Assembly: GCA_030538705.1 (NCBI GenBank)
Contig: JAUNTL010000005.1
Coordinates: 1 to 62,785, forward strand
Reading direction: 5' to 3'
Length of the DNA: 62,785 nucleotides
Origin: Paracoccus sp. (in: a-proteobacteria)
GTDB lineage: Bacteria > Pseudomonadota > Alphaproteobacteria > Rhodobacterales > Rhodobacteraceae
Made by a program: the position numbers and the translations under genes
The notes under the pieces: generated by a model
What the model was told of the DNA's origin: nothing
Seen by the model: the letters and a program-made list of their open reading frames with translations, nothing else
Databases searched by the model: none
Shown here: one piece after another, positions 1 through 8,752 of the stretch
Numbering within the stretch: position 1 is the stretch's first letter
Layout: the number at the start of each line of letters is the position of its first letter

Positions 1-1792
1 CATAGTTGATATAGCTGATCGAGCCGGTCGGCGGCACCGCTTGCAGGTTGCGGTTCCACAGCCCGTCCGCGATCACCGCATCACGCAGCGCGGCCCAGTC
101 GTCGCGCGTGGGGACGCTGACGGATGCGGCCTCGAACAGCTCGCGCACGCGGTCGGTTTCGGGCAGCCAGTCGCGCGCGGTATATTTGTCAAAAAATGAC
201 CCGTCGGCATATTTCGAATCCGCGAACCCGGCAAAGCTGTGGCCGCGCTCGCGTGCCAGCGCATTCGATGCCTTCAGCGCGTTGAACAGGATGATCGCGA
301 AATAAATATTCGTGAAATCAATCCCTTCGGGAGATCCGTAATGGATGCGCTCGCGCGCGAGATAGCCGTGCAGGTTCATCTGCCCCAGCCCGATCGCATG
401 GCTTTCGTCATTGCCCTTGCGGATCGACGGCACAGAATCGATGGCCGACATTTCGCTGACCGCGTTCAGCGCCCGGATGGCGGTGTCCACGGTGCCGGCC
501 AGATCGCCGCCATCCATGACCCGCGCGATGTTCAGCGAACCGAGGTTGCATGAAATATCCGTGCCCATCGCCGAATAGGACAGATCCTCGTTATATTCAG
601 AGGCCGTGTTGACCTGCAAAATCTCGGAACACAGGTTGGACATGGCGATGCGGCCCTTGATCGGGTTGGCCGCGTTCACCGTGTCCTCGAACATGATATA
701 GGGATAGCCGGATTCGAACTGGATCTCGGCCAGCGTCTGGAAAAAGGCGCGGGCGTTGATCTTGCGCTTGCGGATGCGCGGATCGTCGACCATCTCGTGA
801 TATTTCTCGCTGACCGAGATATCGCTGAACGGCTGGCCATAGACCTTTTCAACGTCATGGGGCGAGAACAGATACATATCCTCGTTCTTTTTCGCCAGCT
901 CGAAGGTGATATCGGGGATCACCACGCCGAGGCTCAGCGTCTTGATGCGGATTTTCTCGTCCGCGTTCTCGCGTTTGGTATCAAGAAAGCGCAGGATATC
1001 AGGGTGATGCGCGTTCAGATAAACCGCGCCGGCGCCCTGACGCGCGCCAAGCTGGTTGGCATAGGAAAAGCTGTCCTCAAGCAGTTTCATCACCGGGATC
1101 ACGCCCGAGGACTGGTTGGCGATGCCCTTGATCGGGGCGCCATGCTCGCGGATGTTGGTCAGCATCAATGCCACGCCGCCGCCGCGTTTGCTGAGTTGCA
1201 GGGCCGAGTTGATGCCGCGGCCGATGGATTCCATATTATCCTCGATCCGCAGCAAAAAGCAGGACACGAACTCGCCGCGCGCCTGCTTGCCGCAGTTCAG
1301 GAATGTCGGCGTCGCGGGCTGGAACCGGCCCTCGATGATATCTTCCATCAACCGGGTCGCCAGCGCCTCGTCGCCGCGCGCCAGCGTCAGGGCGACCATG
1401 ACGACGCGGTCCTCGTAACGTTCCAGATAGCGCTGCCCGTCCCAGGTTTTCAGCGTATAGGAGGTGTAATATTTGAACGCGCCGAGAAAGGTCGGAAAGC
1501 GGAATTTCTTGCCATAGGCCTCGTCCCAGATCTTGCGCTGAAAGTTGCGGGAATACTGATCCAGAACGGCAGGGTCGTAATATCCCTCATCAACCAGATA
1601 GCCCAGCTTTTCATCCAGGCTGTGAAAGAACACCGTGTTCTGGTTGACATGTTGCAGGAAATACTGCCGCGCCGCCATGCGGTCGGCGTCAAACTGGATC
1701 TGACCGGCATCGTCATACAGGTTCAGCATCGCGTTCAGCGCGTGATAATCCCGCGATTCCGGGGCGGGACGGTTCAGGCGGTCGTCAAGCAT
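1..1792 (-). CDS. nrdE: Class Ib ribonucleotide reductase alpha subunit NrdE (C-terminus off the window)
   Basis: Reduces ribonucleoside diphosphates to deoxyribonucleotides in the cytoplasm, using a radical delivered by NrdF and electrons from NrdH. The frame reads 597 codons from ATG at 1792 and runs off the left edge, so roughly the last hundred residues are missing. Visible family motifs are the FVSC thiol region, the KRGGG stretch, SNLCSEI (the N-x-C-x-E radical site), SCNLGSLN and the [10 protein letters not shown] loop near the cut end. It overlaps nrdI by 19 nt and is the third gene of nrdH-nrdI-nrdE; nrdF would be expected beyond the edge. That gene order separates class Ib from class Ia. 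Confidence 0.95.
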   Translation of the reverse strand, partial: MLDDRLNRPAPESRDYHALNAMLNLYDDAGQIQFDADRMAARQYFLQHVNQNTVFFHSLDEKLGYLVDEGYYDPAVLDQYSRNFQRKIWDEAYGKKFRFPTFLGAFKYYTSYTLKTWDGQRYLERYEDRVVMVALTLARGDEALATRLMEDIIEGRFQPATPTFLNCGKQARGEFVSCFLLRIEDNMESIGRGINSALQLSKRGGGVALMLTNIREHGAPIKGIANQSSGVIPVMKLLEDSFSYANQLGARQGAGAVYLNAHHPDILRFLDTKRENADEKIRIKTLSLGVVIPDITFELAKKNEDMYLFSPHDVEKVYGQPFSDISVSEKYHEMVDDPRIRKRKINARAFFQTLAEIQFESGYPYIMFEDTVNAANPIKGRIAMSNLCSEILQVNTASEYNEDLSYSAMGTDISCNLGSLNIARVMDGGDLAGTVDTAIRALNAVSEMSAIDSVPSIRKGNDESHAIGLGQMNLHGYLARERIHYGSPEGIDFTNIYFAIILFNALKASNALARERGHSFAGFADSKYADGSFFDKYTARDWLPETDRVRELFEAASVSVPTRDDWAALRDAVIADGLWNRNLQAVPPTGSISYINY

Positions 1793-2190
1793 GTCTCTCT
1801 CCAGAATCGGTGCAGCCCGTCGCGGATGCGGGCAATGTCATGGTCGGTGCCGGCCAGTTCAAACCGGGTCAGCAGGGGGATGGCGCATTTGCGGGAAATG
1901 ATGTCGCCCGAGGCGGCGTAATAGGGGCCGAAATTCCGGTTTCCGCTGGAAATCACGCCGCGGATCAGGCTGCGCCGCGCGGGATCGTTCAAAAAGCGGA
2001 TGATCTGGTGCGGGACCGCGCCGCGGCCCTCGCCATCGGCATAGGTCGGGCAGATCAGAACATAGGGCTGGCCGGGGACCGGCATGGGGTCGGCGTCGTC
2101 AATGGGAACGCGCAGCGCATCCAGCCCCAGCCGGGCGACGAATTTCGCCGTATTGCCCGATCGGGACGAATAATAGACAAGCTGCGCCAT
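1774..2190 (-). CDS. nrdI: NrdI flavodoxin-like protein
   Basis: Flavodoxin-like activator of class Ib reductase; in studied members it supplies the oxidant used to build the Mn-tyrosyl cofactor of NrdF. The 138-residue product starts [14 protein letters not shown], a phosphate-binding loop typical of flavodoxin folds, and carries SSGNRNFG, the usual NrdI second loop. It lies 27 nt after nrdH and overlaps the nrdE start, so the three genes are translationally linked. Its presence argues for a manganese-type class Ib enzyme. Confidence 0.93.
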   Translation of the reverse strand: MAQLVYYSSRSGNTAKFVARLGLDALRVPIDDADPMPVPGQPYVLICPTYADGEGRGAVPHQIIRFLNDPARRSLIRGVISSGNRNFGPYYAASGDIISRKCAIPLLTRFELAGTDHDIARIRDGLHRFWRETCLTTA

Positions 2191-2217
2191 GACCCGACCC
2201 CAATGACCGGCCCCGGT

Positions 2218-2439
2218 TCAGGAAAGCTGGCCGATCAGATCGGGGCGAAAGCCCGACCAGTGCGAATCGCCGGCGATGACGACCGGTGCCTGACGATAGC
2301 CAAGACCCGAAACATGCGCATAGGCGTCGGCATCCTGCGTCAGGTCGACGACGGCAAATTCGATGCCGCGTGCCTGAAGGGCGCGGGTCGTGGCGGTGCA
2401 CTGGACGCATGCGGGCTTGGAGTAAACGGTGATGCTCAT
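2218..2439 (-). CDS. nrdH: NrdH glutaredoxin-like electron donor
   Basis: Small redoxin that passes electrons to NrdE. The 73-residue product has a CVQC redox motif near residue 11 (the NrdH type is C-x-Q/M-C), followed by the conserved APVV and SGFRPD segments that distinguish NrdH from ordinary glutaredoxins. First gene of the operon, behind a 230-260 nt leader. A purine-rich ribosome binding site (aggatgagga) sits just before the ATG at 2439. Confidence 0.93.
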   Translation of the reverse strand: MSITVYSKPACVQCTATTRALQARGIEFAVVDLTQDADAYAHVSGLGYRQAPVVIAGDSHWSGFRPDLIGQLS

Positions 2440-2483
2440 CTGTCCTCATCCTTTTGTCTCGGCACGAGGCAGCGCGCATCATC

Positions 2484-2505
2484 CCGGAAAAGCATGCTTT
2501 TCCGG
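2484..2505. repeat. Perfect 22-bp palindrome in the nrdH leader
   Basis: The 11-bp half-site CCGGAAAAGCA is followed by its exact complement, with GCATGC at the centre. The flanks cgaggc (2465-2470) and gcctcg (2505-2510) partly extend the symmetry. It lies between the NrdR box and nrdH, so it would be transcribed and could fold into a hairpin close to the start codon. It could be a protein-binding operator or a dispersed repetitive palindrome; nothing else in the 264-nt gap looks coding. Confidence 0.6.
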
Positions 2506-2671
2506 CCTCGCCGCGCCATGGCCCCGCCACCATGGTTTGTTTTGGTGCCCTGGCCACTGTCCTTGCAGGGGGTGGTGAGGGTGCTTGCAGCGCGCCCTTC
2601 TTGCCCCGCCGGGATTGATTCCCGTGAATGCCAAAGCCCGCCCATCTTGTGGCTCCGTCACGCAACTGTCA

Positions 2672-2685
2672 ACAACATATAGTGG
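2672..2685 (-). promoter_or_regulatory. NrdR box upstream of nrdHIE
   Basis: Read on the minus strand this is CCACTATATGTTGT, very close to the NrdR consensus acActAtATaTtGt. NrdR is the universal ATP/dATP-responsive repressor of ribonucleotide reductase genes, and boxes normally lie over the promoter. A weaker possible partner with the same CCAC start lies 33 nt downstream (start at 2652), close to the three helical turns usual for box pairs. The second box is much less certain than the first. Confidence 0.7.
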
Positions 2686-2703
2686 TTGATTTGCGGTGCC
2701 TTA

Positions 2704-3069
2704 CTAGTGATGGGATTGGGTGTTTCCGATTCGTACCAGATCGCCGGTGATTTCCAGCGGCACCCCGTCCAGCCCGCAAGGCGCCGGACCGCCCGTCACA
2801 GCGCCGGTCCGGGCGTCAAAACGGGCCTGATGGGCCGAGCAGATCAGGCTTTCGCCATCTGCGGACAGGATATGCGGCCCGTGAAAGTCCAGCGGCAGAT
2901 ATTGATGCGGGCACAGGTTCACATAGCCAAGTAATCCGTTACCGTTGCGGATGAGCAACAGGGGAAAGCCGTTCAACTCCAGCGTGTGGTGCCTGCCGGG
3001 GGTGATGTCGTCCAGATGACATACCGGGGTGCCCGGCGCGGGTGCGCCGGGCAGGTCTTGCCAGCTCAT
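2704..3069 (-). CDS. Rieske 2Fe-2S ferredoxin-like protein
   Basis: A stand-alone Rieske domain of 121 residues. Cluster ligands are visible as CPHQYLP (C-x-H) and CSAHQARF (C-x-x-H). Such proteins act as electron carriers for oxygenases or as oxidase partners. It follows hpd with a 4-nt ATGA overlap, so it is translated with the dioxygenase. HPPD itself needs no external reductant, so the link may be another aromatic-catabolic step; the substrate partner cannot be told from sequence. Confidence 0.85.
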   Translation of the reverse strand: MSWQDLPGAPAPGTPVCHLDDITPGRHHTLELNGFPLLLIRNGNGLLGYVNLCPHQYLPLDFHGPHILSADGESLICSAHQARFDARTGAVTGGPAPCGLDGVPLEITGDLVRIGNTQSHH

Positions 3070-4175
3070 GCGGTTTCGGATTTCAGCACGCCACGGCGCA
3101 TCTGATCCTCTTCGATGGATTCGAACAGCGCGCGGAAGTTGCCCTCGCCAAAGCCGTCATCACCCTTGCGCTGGATGAATTCGAAAAAGATCGGCCCGAT
3201 CACGGTTTTCGAAAAGATCTGAAGCAGGATGCGCGTCGTGCCGCCATCCACGACCCCCTCGCCGTCGATCAGGATGCCGTGACGCTTCATGTGGTCCAGC
3301 GGCTCCTCATGGCCCGAGACGCGGCGCTTTGACATCTCGTAATAGACGTCGGGCGGGCCGGGCATGAATTCCAGGCCGTTGACGGCGATGGCGTCGGTCG
3401 CGGCGTAAATATCCTCGGTGGCGACGGCGATATGCTGGATGCCCTCGCCGTTATATTCGCGCAGATATTCCTCGATCTGGGAATGCTCATCCGCGGATTC
3501 ATTGATCGGAATACGGATCTTGCCATCGGGCGAGGTCAGGGCGCGGGAAAACAGGCCGGTCTGCTTGCCCTTGATGTCGAAATAACGGATTTCGCGGAAA
3601 TTGAACGTGTCGTGGTAGAATTTATACCAGGTGTCCATATTCCCGCGCACGACGTTATGGGTCAGGTGGTCGATGTAATAAAAGCCGACGCCCTCGGGGC
3701 GCGGATCGGCCTGATCCAGCCATTCATATTCCGCATCCCAGGCGCTGCCGGTATCGTCATATCTGTCGATGAAATACAGCAGGCTGCCGCCGATCCCCAT
3801 AACGGCCGGGAAATCCAGCACCTTGCCGGGGCCGGTATATTCCTTTGCCCCCAGATCGACCGCGCGTTTCAGCGCGTGCGCCGCATCCACCACGCGCCAG
3901 CCCATCGCGGGCGCACAGGGGCCGTGATCGGTGATAAACCGGCTGGCATGGCTGTCCGGCTCGGCGTTCAGCACATAGTTGATGCTGCCCTGACGATAGA
4001 GGGTGACATTCCTGCTGCGGTGCCTGGCGACCGGAACAAAGCCCATCTTGCGAAACAGCGCGTCCAGCACCTCGGGTTGGGGATGGGCGAATTCGACGAA
4101 CTCGAAACCGTCCGTGCCGGCGGGGTTGGCCTTGCTGATCTCGGCCTTGGGTGCGTCATGCGGGAAAGGGCCCAT
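3066..4175 (-). CDS. hpd: 4-Hydroxyphenylpyruvate dioxygenase
   Basis: Converts 4-hydroxyphenylpyruvate to homogentisate in tyrosine and phenylalanine breakdown. Two vicinal-oxygen-chelate halves are present. The iron ligands are recognisable as His in HLTHNVVRG, His in GIQHIAVAT and Glu in IFFEFIQRKG. An in-frame ATG occurs at 4178 and 4175; the AGGAG at 4182-4186 is 6 nt from the second, giving 369 residues beginning MGPFPHD, the usual length. Longer upstream starts lack support. Faces a Lrp-type regulator gene across 112 bp. Confidence 0.95.
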   Translation of the reverse strand: MGPFPHDAPKAEISKANPAGTDGFEFVEFAHPQPEVLDALFRKMGFVPVARHRSRNVTLYRQGSINYVLNAEPDSHASRFITDHGPCAPAMGWRVVDAAHALKRAVDLGAKEYTGPGKVLDFPAVMGIGGSLLYFIDRYDDTGSAWDAEYEWLDQADPRPEGVGFYYIDHLTHNVVRGNMDTWYKFYHDTFNFREIRYFDIKGKQTGLFSRALTSPDGKIRIPINESADEHSQIEEYLREYNGEGIQHIAVATEDIYAATDAIAVNGLEFMPGPPDVYYEMSKRRVSGHEEPLDHMKRHGILIDGEGVVDGGTTRILLQIFSKTVIGPIFFEFIQRKGDDGFGEGNFRALFESIEEDQMRRGVLKSETA

Positions 4176-4274
4176 CATCTTCTCCTGTTCGTGATGTGCC
4201 ATGATCGCTGAACTGCCGCACAAACAGGTTGCAATTGCGACGAATTGGCGCAGGATAATGCACAAATCTCGCAC

Positions 4275-4290
4275 CATATTGGATAATATG
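4275..4290. promoter_or_regulatory. Palindrome CATATT-GGAT-AATATG over the regulator start codon
   Basis: A perfect 6-bp inverted repeat with a 4-nt spacer whose right arm contains the proposed ATG of the Lrp-type gene. AT-rich dyads of this kind are typical of Lrp/AsnC operators, and the position suits autorepression plus control of divergent hpd. Inference from symmetry and position only. Confidence 0.45.
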
Positions 4291-4755
4291 CCACATCACA
4301 CGCATGACCGCTTTGATCGCGCGATTCTTGCCGCATTGCAGCGCGACGGGGCGATGACCAACGCGCAGCTGTCCGAGGTCGTGAATCTGTCGCCCTCGCA
4401 ATGTTCGCGCAGGCGGGCGGCGCTGGAACAGCAGGGTGTGATCCGCGGCTATGCGGCGCGTCTGGATGCGCGGCGCCTTGGCTTTGGTATCCGGGCCTTT
4501 GCCCGCGTCAACCTGCGCAGCCATGGCCGCGACAGCGATCAGGACTTTGCGCGTTTTGCCGCCCTTCAGCCCGAAGTCCGCGCCGCGCATTCCGTGTCGG
4601 GTGACGCCGATTACGTGCTGGAACTGCATGTCCGCGATCTGGACGCCCTGGCCGATTTCATCCATGACCGGCTGCTGCCGCATCCGCAGGTGGTTCAGGT
4701 GCGGTCGGAGATCGTGCTGAAATCCGCCAAGGAGGATGGCGGCCTGCCGGTCTAG
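4288..4755 (+). CDS. Lrp/AsnC family transcriptional regulator, likely controlling hpd
   Basis: 155-residue product with an N-terminal helix-turn-helix (FDRAILAALQRDG then NAQLSEVVNLSPSQCSRR) and a C-terminal RAM ligand-binding domain ending EIVLKSAK. Members bind amino acids or related acids and control nearby catabolic genes. It is divergent from hpd, and the geometry suggests a local regulator answering to tyrosine or hydroxyphenylpyruvate. An ATG at 4258 in frame is possible, but its purine tract is too close. The stop overlaps the convergent sulfotransferase gene by 4 nt. Confidence 0.9.
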   Translation: MPHHTHDRFDRAILAALQRDGAMTNAQLSEVVNLSPSQCSRRRAALEQQGVIRGYAARLDARRLGFGIRAFARVNLRSHGRDSDQDFARFAALQPEVRAAHSVSGDADYVLELHVRDLDALADFIHDRLLPHPQVVQVRSEIVLKSAKEDGGLPV

Positions 4756-5381
4756 GACGCCAGCGCGAGGGGCGGCGGCGCGGTCAGGCTGTCGGGCGTG
4801 CGGTTATGGTGGCGCCAATGGCCGGGCCTCAGCCCGAATCCGGGAAGAAAGCGGCACAGCCGCAGCGGATCGTCGCCTTCGATATCAAAGACCAGCATCT
4901 GGTCGGGCCGTCCGGCGAAATGGGTGCGCACCGCGGCATGATGCGCATGCCATTCGCGCAGCCAGATCGCGCGCATCTGCCCCGCATCCGCAACCCCGGC
5001 CAGCCGCATCGCCCGGCGCAGATATCCGCCGCCCAGATGCCTGCCGCGCGAGGTCAGCCAGTTCTGAGGATCGCGCGTGTTCAGGATAAAGCGGCTGTCG
5101 GGATACTGACGGTCAAGCGTGCGAAACAGCGCGATGCCCGACAGCTGCCGGCCCTGCCCGCAGATATCCATGTCGGAATAGGCCCCGGCATCCTCGATCC
5201 CGGTCAGCAGCGGATGCCCGGCGCGGGCATTGTCATGCATCCGGCTGGCCAGTTTGACGCTGCTGCCATCGGCCAGCAGGTGGCGGTGATGGGACGAGCG
5301 GTGCCCGGCACGCAGGAACATGCGGTGAAGACTGGTCGTGCCGCATTTGTTAAAGCCGATAACGAAAACCTTGGGGAGCAT
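4752..5381 (-). CDS. Sulfotransferase-domain protein
   Basis: 209 residues starting MLPKVFVIGFNKCGTTSLH. The KCGTTSL loop is the 5'-phosphosulfate-binding motif of PAPS sulfotransferases, here in the form found in bacterial cell-surface or exopolysaccharide sulfotransferases; NTRDPQNW resembles the 3'-phosphate-binding segment. GAGGTGAG lies upstream of the ATG at 5381, whereas a start 18 nt earlier has no such site. The acceptor substrate is unknown. A lone gene between a regulator and a TauE exporter. Confidence 0.75.
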   Translation of the reverse strand: MLPKVFVIGFNKCGTTSLHRMFLRAGHRSSHHRHLLADGSSVKLASRMHDNARAGHPLLTGIEDAGAYSDMDICGQGRQLSGIALFRTLDRQYPDSRFILNTRDPQNWLTSRGRHLGGGYLRRAMRLAGVADAGQMRAIWLREWHAHHAAVRTHFAGRPDQMLVFDIEGDDPLRLCRFLPGFGLRPGHWRHHNRTPDSLTAPPPLALAS

Positions 5382-5453
5382 ACTCACCTCAGAAAGCAAC
5401 CTGAGGTTGATACTTGCGCGATGAGCGTTAATTTTCCGTTAAGCGGCGCGGGG

Positions 5454-6212
5454 CTAGAGCAGATCCCAGATCAGCTTCAGCGCCAGCGCGGTCGAGGTAA
5501 AGACCAGCAGCGGCTTGATCAGCCGCGCCCCGATCCGCATCGCAAGCCGTGATCCGAGCCATGCGCCCGCGATCTGTGCCCCGCCCATCGCAAGGCCGGT
5601 GATCCACAACGGCTTGCCGATCAGCGCAAAGGCCAGCAGCCCGCCAAGGTTCGACGCAAAATTCAATAGCTTGGTATGCGCGGTCGCCCGCAAAATGCCA
5701 TAGCCCGCCAGCATGACGAAACCCAGCATGAAGAACGCGCCCGTCCCCGGCCCGATCAGCCCGTCATAAAACCCGATGACCGGAACGATAAAAGCGGTGA
5801 ATGCCATGGGCGTCATCCGCGCGCTGCGGTCGGCGTCCGACAGGCCGGGCTTGAGCGCGAAAAACGCCGCGATGCCGATCAGGACCAGCGGCAGGATATA
5901 GCGCAGCGCCTGAACCGGGATCAGGGTCACACAAAAGGCACCGGTCAGACCGGCGCCAAAGGCGATGGCCGCCGCCCCGATCTGACGGCGCAGATCGACA
6001 TGGCCCGACATCGCATAGCTGATTGCCGCCGTCGCCGCGCCAAACGCGCCCTGAACCTTGTTGGTGGCCAGTGCCTGCGCCGGTGGCAACCCGGCAAGCA
6101 TCAGCGCCGGCACTGTGATCAGCCCGCCACCACCCGCGATCGCATCGACGAAACCCGCAGCAAACGCGGCGGCGATCAACAGGATCATAACATCTGTGGC
6201 AAGCTCGAACAT
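5454..6212 (-). CDS. TauE/SafE family sulfite-anion exporter
   Basis: 252-residue membrane protein with about seven or eight hydrophobic segments and the hallmark DAIAGGGGLITVPAL loop after the first helix, plus ATNKVQG and the second-half FYDGLIGPGTG repeat. The family exports sulfite, sulfoacetate or related organosulfur anions, and some members take part in C1 or amino-acid metabolism. Substrate is not determinable from sequence. It neighbours the sulfotransferase gene but the two are separated by a 72-nt gap. Confidence 0.88.
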   Translation of the reverse strand: MFELATDVMILLIAAAFAAGFVDAIAGGGGLITVPALMLAGLPPAQALATNKVQGAFGAATAAISYAMSGHVDLRRQIGAAAIAFGAGLTGAFCVTLIPVQALRYILPLVLIGIAAFFALKPGLSDADRSARMTPMAFTAFIVPVIGFYDGLIGPGTGAFFMLGFVMLAGYGILRATAHTKLLNFASNLGGLLAFALIGKPLWITGLAMGGAQIAGAWLGSRLAMRIGARLIKPLLVFTSTALALKLIWDLL

Positions 6213-6271
6213 TGCGTCTTGATCAACGAGGGCGCGGATATTGTAAAGTGGCCGCGCAAGCGTGGGCCGGG

Positions 6272-6565
6272 ATGCTGCCGGAACGGATGGGAATGCGGGT
6301 GCCTGTCGTGCAGGTGCGGGCGGCTCGGGTGACGGTGCGGGTGCAGGGCCGTGTGCCTGCCTGTGTGTCTGGCCCGGACGACATCCCGTTGCCGCCCCGC
6401 GCGCGCGGTGCCCCTGTCGGGCTGGCGGATCGCTGTTGCGGATTTCTGGGCGCTGAGGCCATGCCGGAGATGCCGCCCGAGATGCGGCCGGAGGGGCATG
6501 CGGGCGTCGTCCGCGTTCATCGCGGGCGGTCCGGGCCGGATCAGACCGGGATGCCAGCGGTGTAA
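6272..6565 (+). CDS. Hypothetical protein, weakly supported
   Basis: Open frame of 97 codons (ATG at 6272) in the 371-nt gap between tauE and the PhnA-like gene. Third positions are strongly GC, as in neighbouring genes, but the composition (many Val, Arg, Pro) matches no family I know and there is no clear ribosome binding site. A TTG at 6212 would extend it. It may be spurious; apart from this frame I see nothing in the gap. Confidence 0.3.
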   Translation: MLPERMGMRVPVVQVRAARVTVRVQGRVPACVSGPDDIPLPPRARGAPVGLADRCCGFLGAEAMPEMPPEMRPEGHAGVVRVHRGRSGPDQTGMPAV

Positions 6566-6583
6566 AGCTTTGGGTTCGCGCCC

Positions 6584-6925
6584 TTAATCGGCGACTTTCT
6601 TGACGAATTGCGATTTCAGCCCCATCTGGCCGATGCCGGGGATCTTGCAGTCGATATCATGATCGCCATCGACCAGCCGGATGCCGCGGACCTTGGTGCC
6701 GACCTTGACCACCGAGGACGAACCCTTGACCTTCAGATCCTTGATGACCGTCACGGTATCGCCGTCGCTCAGGATATTGCCAACGCTGTCGCGGATCTCG
6801 GCCGGCGCGCCACTCTCTGCGCCGGGCTGCCATTCATGGCCGCATTCGGGACAGACCAGCAACGCATCCATCTGATAGGCAAAGGCCGATCCGCATTCGG
6901 GGCATGGGGGCAGGGTATCGCTCAT
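6584..6925 (-). CDS. yjdM: PhnA-domain zinc-ribbon protein (YjdM-like)
   Basis: 113 residues: an N-terminal zinc ribbon (CPECGSAF ... CPECGHEW) and a C-terminal PhnA SH3-like domain with DGDTVTVIKDLKVKG and the conserved GTKVRGIRLVDGDHDIDCKI. Formerly called alkylphosphonate uptake protein; the true function is not settled, and no phn transport or lyase genes lie nearby. Full length for the family. Confidence 0.9.
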   Translation of the reverse strand: MSDTLPPCPECGSAFAYQMDALLVCPECGHEWQPGAESGAPAEIRDSVGNILSDGDTVTVIKDLKVKGSSSVVKVGTKVRGIRLVDGDHDIDCKIPGIGQMGLKSQFVKKVAD

Positions 6926-6970
6926 GCTTTGGGCTATAGCGGCGGGCGCGGCGCGGCGCCAGCCCCTGTC

Positions 6971-8026
6971 TCAGCCCCCGGCGACCGGTGCCCAGATCAC
7001 CGCATCCACCGAAGGCGCCGAGGTGGCCAGCATCACCAGCCGGTCAAAGCCCATCGCGATACCCGATGCCGGGGGCATGATCGCCAGCGCGGACAGAAAA
7101 TCCTCGTCCAGGGGATAGGTCTCGCCATAGATCCGCGCGCGCTCGGCCATATCGGCCCGAAAGCGGCGGCGCTGCTCGGCGGGATCGGTCAGTTCGCCAA
7201 AGCCGTTCGCCAGCTCGACCCCGCAGGCATAGACCTCGAACCGCTCGGCGATGCGGGGATCGTCGGGGGCCGGGCGTGCCAGTGCTGCCTCGGGGGTCGG
7301 ATAGCGGTCGAGGATGGTTGCCGTGCCATGGCCCAGATGCGGCTCGACCCGCTCGGCCAGCGTTCGCGAGAACAGATCAGACCATGTGTCATCCCGGCCA
7401 AAGCGGATGCCGGCGCCGGTCATCTGCGCGGCAAGCGCGTCACGGTCGGTCGTGCCGTCATGCGCGATGGTTGCCAGGAGGTCGATCCCGGCAAGATCGG
7501 CAAAGGCATCGGCGACGCTGATGCGTTCCGGGCTGACATAGGGATCGCAGGTGATGTCCCCGCGCCGGAACTCGTTCGCGCCGGCGGCCTGTGCCGCCAG
7601 CATCAGGAAATCGGCGCAGTCATCCATCAGGACGGTATAGTCCTCGCCGGCGCGATACCATTCCAGCATGGTGAATTCCGGGTGATGCAGCGGCCCCCTT
7701 TCGCGGTTGCGCCAGACATGGGCGAAGGCCGCGATCCGCGTTTCGCCAGCGGCCAGCAGCCGCTTCATCGCGAATTCGGGCGAGGTATGCAGATACATCG
7801 GCCGGCTGATCCCGTCATTGCCGGTCATCGCGGTGCCGAACCCGTGCAGATGGGTTTCATTGCCCGGGCTGATGACAAGGGCGGCCGGGTCCACCTCGGT
7901 AAATCCGTTGGCGTCAAGCCAGCCGCGGATCGCCCGCTGGATGCGGTTTCGTGCGATCAGCGCCGGGCGGCGGTCGGCGTGGCGATGGGGTTGCCACCAT
8001 CGCGAATCGTGCGGTTTCTCTGGCAT
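6971..8026 (-). CDS. epmA: EF-P--lysine lysyltransferase EpmA (GenX/PoxA)
   Basis: Class II lysyl-tRNA synthetase paralogue that attaches (R)-beta-lysine to a lysine of EF-P. 351 residues containing only the catalytic core and no anticodon-binding domain, which separates it from LysS. Visible are LHTSPEFAMKRLLAAG (motif 2 region), the HHPEFTMLEWYRA loop, ELANGFGEL and the motif 3 GFDRLVML. ATG at 8026 gives MPEKPHD; an upstream start adds unsupported residues. Divergent from efp across 74 nt, so modifier and substrate are paired. Confidence 0.93.
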   Translation of the reverse strand: MPEKPHDSRWWQPHRHADRRPALIARNRIQRAIRGWLDANGFTEVDPAALVISPGNETHLHGFGTAMTGNDGISRPMYLHTSPEFAMKRLLAAGETRIAAFAHVWRNRERGPLHHPEFTMLEWYRAGEDYTVLMDDCADFLMLAAQAAGANEFRRGDITCDPYVSPERISVADAFADLAGIDLLATIAHDGTTDRDALAAQMTGAGIRFGRDDTWSDLFSRTLAERVEPHLGHGTATILDRYPTPEAALARPAPDDPRIAERFEVYACGVELANGFGELTDPAEQRRRFRADMAERARIYGETYPLDEDFLSALAIMPPASGIAMGFDRLVMLATSAPSVDAVIWAPVAGG

Positions 8027-8100
8027 TGGCGCAGACCATGGGTTAGGGACGCAGCCAATGGGCTTACGCGCCCGGCCAAGTGTTCGCAAGGAAACCGCAT

Positions 8101-8667
8101 ATGAAAGTCATCGCATCCAGCCTGCGCAAGGGCAATGTCGTCGAGATTGACGAAAAGCTGTATGTCGTGCTGAAGGCTGAAAATTTCCACCCCGGCAAGG
8201 GCACGCCGACGACCAGCGTCGATATGCGCCGCATTGCCGACGGGGTAAAGGTTTCGGAACGCTGGAAAACGACCGATCAGGTCGAAAAGGCCCATGTCGA
8301 TGAACGCAGCTATGACTTTCTTTACGAAGACGGCGAAGGCTATCACTTTATGGAGCCGGAAAGCTATGAGCAGGTCGTCGCCCCCGCCGATGTGATCGGC
8401 GATCAGTCGGTCTATCTGCAAGAGGGGATGCGGGTGTTCCTTCAGGTGTTCAACGGCGTTCCCATCGCGCTGGAACTGCCGCAGAAAATCACCGTCGAGG
8501 TCACCGAGACCGAGCCGGTGGTCAAGGGGCAGACGGCCTCGTCCTCATATAAGCCGGCGATGTGCGACAACGGGCTGCGCGTCATGGTGCCGCCCCATAT
8601 CGGGGTTGGCACGCGGATCGTCATCAATACCGCTGATAACAGCTATGTCGAGCGCGCCAAGGACTGA
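8101..8667 (+). CDS. efp: Elongation factor P
   Basis: Relieves ribosome stalling at polyproline. 188 residues in three beta-barrel domains. The modified loop HPGKGTP is present with Lys33, the residue EpmA would act on; the C-terminal domain contains ASSSYKPA and the closing GTRIVINT segment. AAGGA lies about 7 nt before the ATG. Faces epmA and is followed by a strong terminator. Confidence 0.97.
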   Translation: MKVIASSLRKGNVVEIDEKLYVVLKAENFHPGKGTPTTSVDMRRIADGVKVSERWKTTDQVEKAHVDERSYDFLYEDGEGYHFMEPESYEQVVAPADVIGDQSVYLQEGMRVFLQVFNGVPIALELPQKITVEVTETEPVVKGQTASSSYKPAMCDNGLRVMVPPHIGVGTRIVINTADNSYVERAKD

Positions 8668-8692
8668 TCCCGGCCTGTTGTGACGGCTTTCA

Positions 8693-8717
8693 GGGCGCCC
8701 CTCGCGGGCGCCCTTTT
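8693..8717 (+). terminator. Intrinsic terminator of efp
   Basis: 8-bp stem GGGCGCCC / GGGCGCCC (self-complementary arms), 5-nt loop CTCGC, then TTTT. It lies 26 nt after the efp stop. Confidence 0.85.
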
Positions 8718-8752
8718 CGTTGGGGCGGGCCGCGCGGTTTACGCCCTTCAGG

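Noticed and set aside
2440..2700. Cobalamin riboswitch before nrdHIE
   Set aside because: The leader has GGGAATC and GC-rich hairpins that vaguely recall one, but no B12 box core is present on the minus strand.
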